Assembly (NCBI GenBank): GCA_004292855.1 | Contig: RDXN01000038.1 | Coordinates: 1-64,000 of the forward strand | Origin: Cytophagales bacterium | GTDB lineage: Bacteria > Bacteroidota > Bacteroidia > Cytophagales > Spirosomataceae | Direction of reading: 5' to 3' | DNA length: 64,000 nt | Shown: positions 63,550 through 64,000 of the stretch, piece after piece | Position numbering within the stretch: position 1 is the stretch's first letter | How the letters are laid out: every line of letters starts with the position of its first letter | Position numbers and translations under genes: made by a program | Notes under the pieces: model-generated | Databases searched by the model: none | Told to the model about the DNA's origin: nothing | Seen by the model: only the letters and a program-made list of their open reading frames with translations

Positions 63550-64000
63550 TTAGACTTCCGATGCGCCAATTCGCCAAAGGCGTGGGTCAATGGGAAATGG
63601 CTTACTTTCGATCACCTCAATTCCAGCGAAAAGTGGATGCCGAGGATGGATCAGGAAATTTAACGACTCCGAAACAACAGCCGACGGTACACCAATCGCT
63701 AACACGTCGGGGTTTTGAAGCCAACCGGCAAGCCGGGCGTGATTGGCCGAAAAATGGGCTTCATCGCGCCAGGAAGGGGGCAATTCGTCAGGTAGTACCA
63801 TTCGTGGCTCTTCGGGTAAAGCCAACGTCAGTAAGCATAGCCGGGGCAAATCATCGTAGGGAAGCGTAGGCAAATGGACCAATTGCTCCAACAAGGTCAG
63901 TTCAGGACTAGAGGAGGTGTACAGTATGCCGACGCCGGGCGGATTCCAGCGACCACCCCATCGGCGTGCCCCCTCGGCCGATAGGGGAGTTTCCAGAAAC
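63550..64000 (-). CDS. RES-domain NAD+ phosphorylase toxin (5' end outside the window)
   Basis: About 150 codons of an open frame running off the window edge on the minus strand. Translated from the edge, the RES domain shows GARRWGGRWNPPGVGILYTSSSPELTLLEQLVHL with the conserved Arg, Tyr and Glu, then LPPSWRD, VPSAVVSESLNFLIHPRHPLF and DPRLWR. RES toxins of RES-Xre modules degrade NAD+. The antitoxin, normally encoded just upstream, would lie beyond position 64000. Apparent internal start codons are not the real start. Confidence 0.85.
   Translation of the reverse strand, partial: FLETPLSAEGARRWGGRWNPPGVGILYTSSSPELTLLEQLVHLPTLPYDDLPRLCLLTLALPEEPRMVLPDELPPSWRDEAHFSANHARLAGWLQNPDVLAIGVPSAVVSESLNFLIHPRHPLFAGIEVIESKPFPIDPRLWRIGASEV

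Overview
This window looks like chromosomal DNA of a Bacteroidota bacterium of the order Cytophagales, most probably a Spirosoma-like member of the Spirosomataceae. The signs are: promoters of the TTG / TAnnTTTG type instead of sigma70 boxes; start codons preceded by A-rich stretches without Shine-Dalgarno motifs; zinc-free L36 and S14; secreted proteins ending in type IX secretion (T9SS) type A sorting domains; and 7TM-DISM/LytTR signalling. The genus is inference; no 16S or other marker is present.

Region 1 (1-15.6 kb) is the ribosomal S10-spc-alpha supercluster in canonical order: rplC-rplD-rplW-rplB-rpsS-rplV-rpsC-rplP-rpmC-rpsQ-rplN-rplX-rplE-rpsN-rpsH-rplF-rplR-rpsE-rpmD-rplO-secY-map-infA-rpmJ-rpsM-rpsK-rpsD-rpoA-rplQ. 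It has a well-formed promoter before rplC and a terminator after rplQ. Several intergenic gaps hold long inverted repeats. carA follows with its own terminator.

Region 2 (16.8-30.9 kb) mixes single genes and small sets: a transglutaminase-like protein, a lipoprotein, a large T9SS-exported SGNH esterase with three internal repeats, a fasciclin protein, an ABC ATPase / TolC / membrane-fusion efflux set without a permease, a HicBA toxin-antitoxin module next to a broken DUF2339 gene, gpsA, an acetylxylan esterase, and HIT-greA.

Region 3 (30.9-41.3 kb) has fmt, a LytTR/LytS-type two-component pair, an OmpA-like protein with an uncharacterised partner, a ChbG-like deacetylase with folA, purK and a fumarylacetoacetate hydrolase family enzyme. 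Region 4 (41.4-49.7 kb) is a tandem array of three secreted lysyl-endopeptidase-like serine proteases with graded C-terminal appendages. Region 5 (49.9-64 kb) has recO, a DUF1080 protein, a Cu/Zn superoxide dismutase, a YitT transporter, a DUF3500 protein, an FkbM methyltransferase, oligoendopeptidase F, a BlaI/BlaR1-like pair with two visible operators, an isolated nuoH, asnS, an orphan NarL-type regulator and a RES-domain toxin cut by the window edge.

The most unusual signal is not a gene. At least seventeen intergenic sites carry long inverted repeats, and in at least nine of them the arms are tandem runs of a 7-base word that differs from site to site (GACGTTA, GGATTTC, TAATGCG, xTTGGAy, xxAACAG). 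Some run into the coding ends of neighbouring genes. The second most interesting signal is the protease trio, with a new-looking repeat domain present once, twice and three times, and an apparent loss of the lysine-specificity residue in one paralogue.
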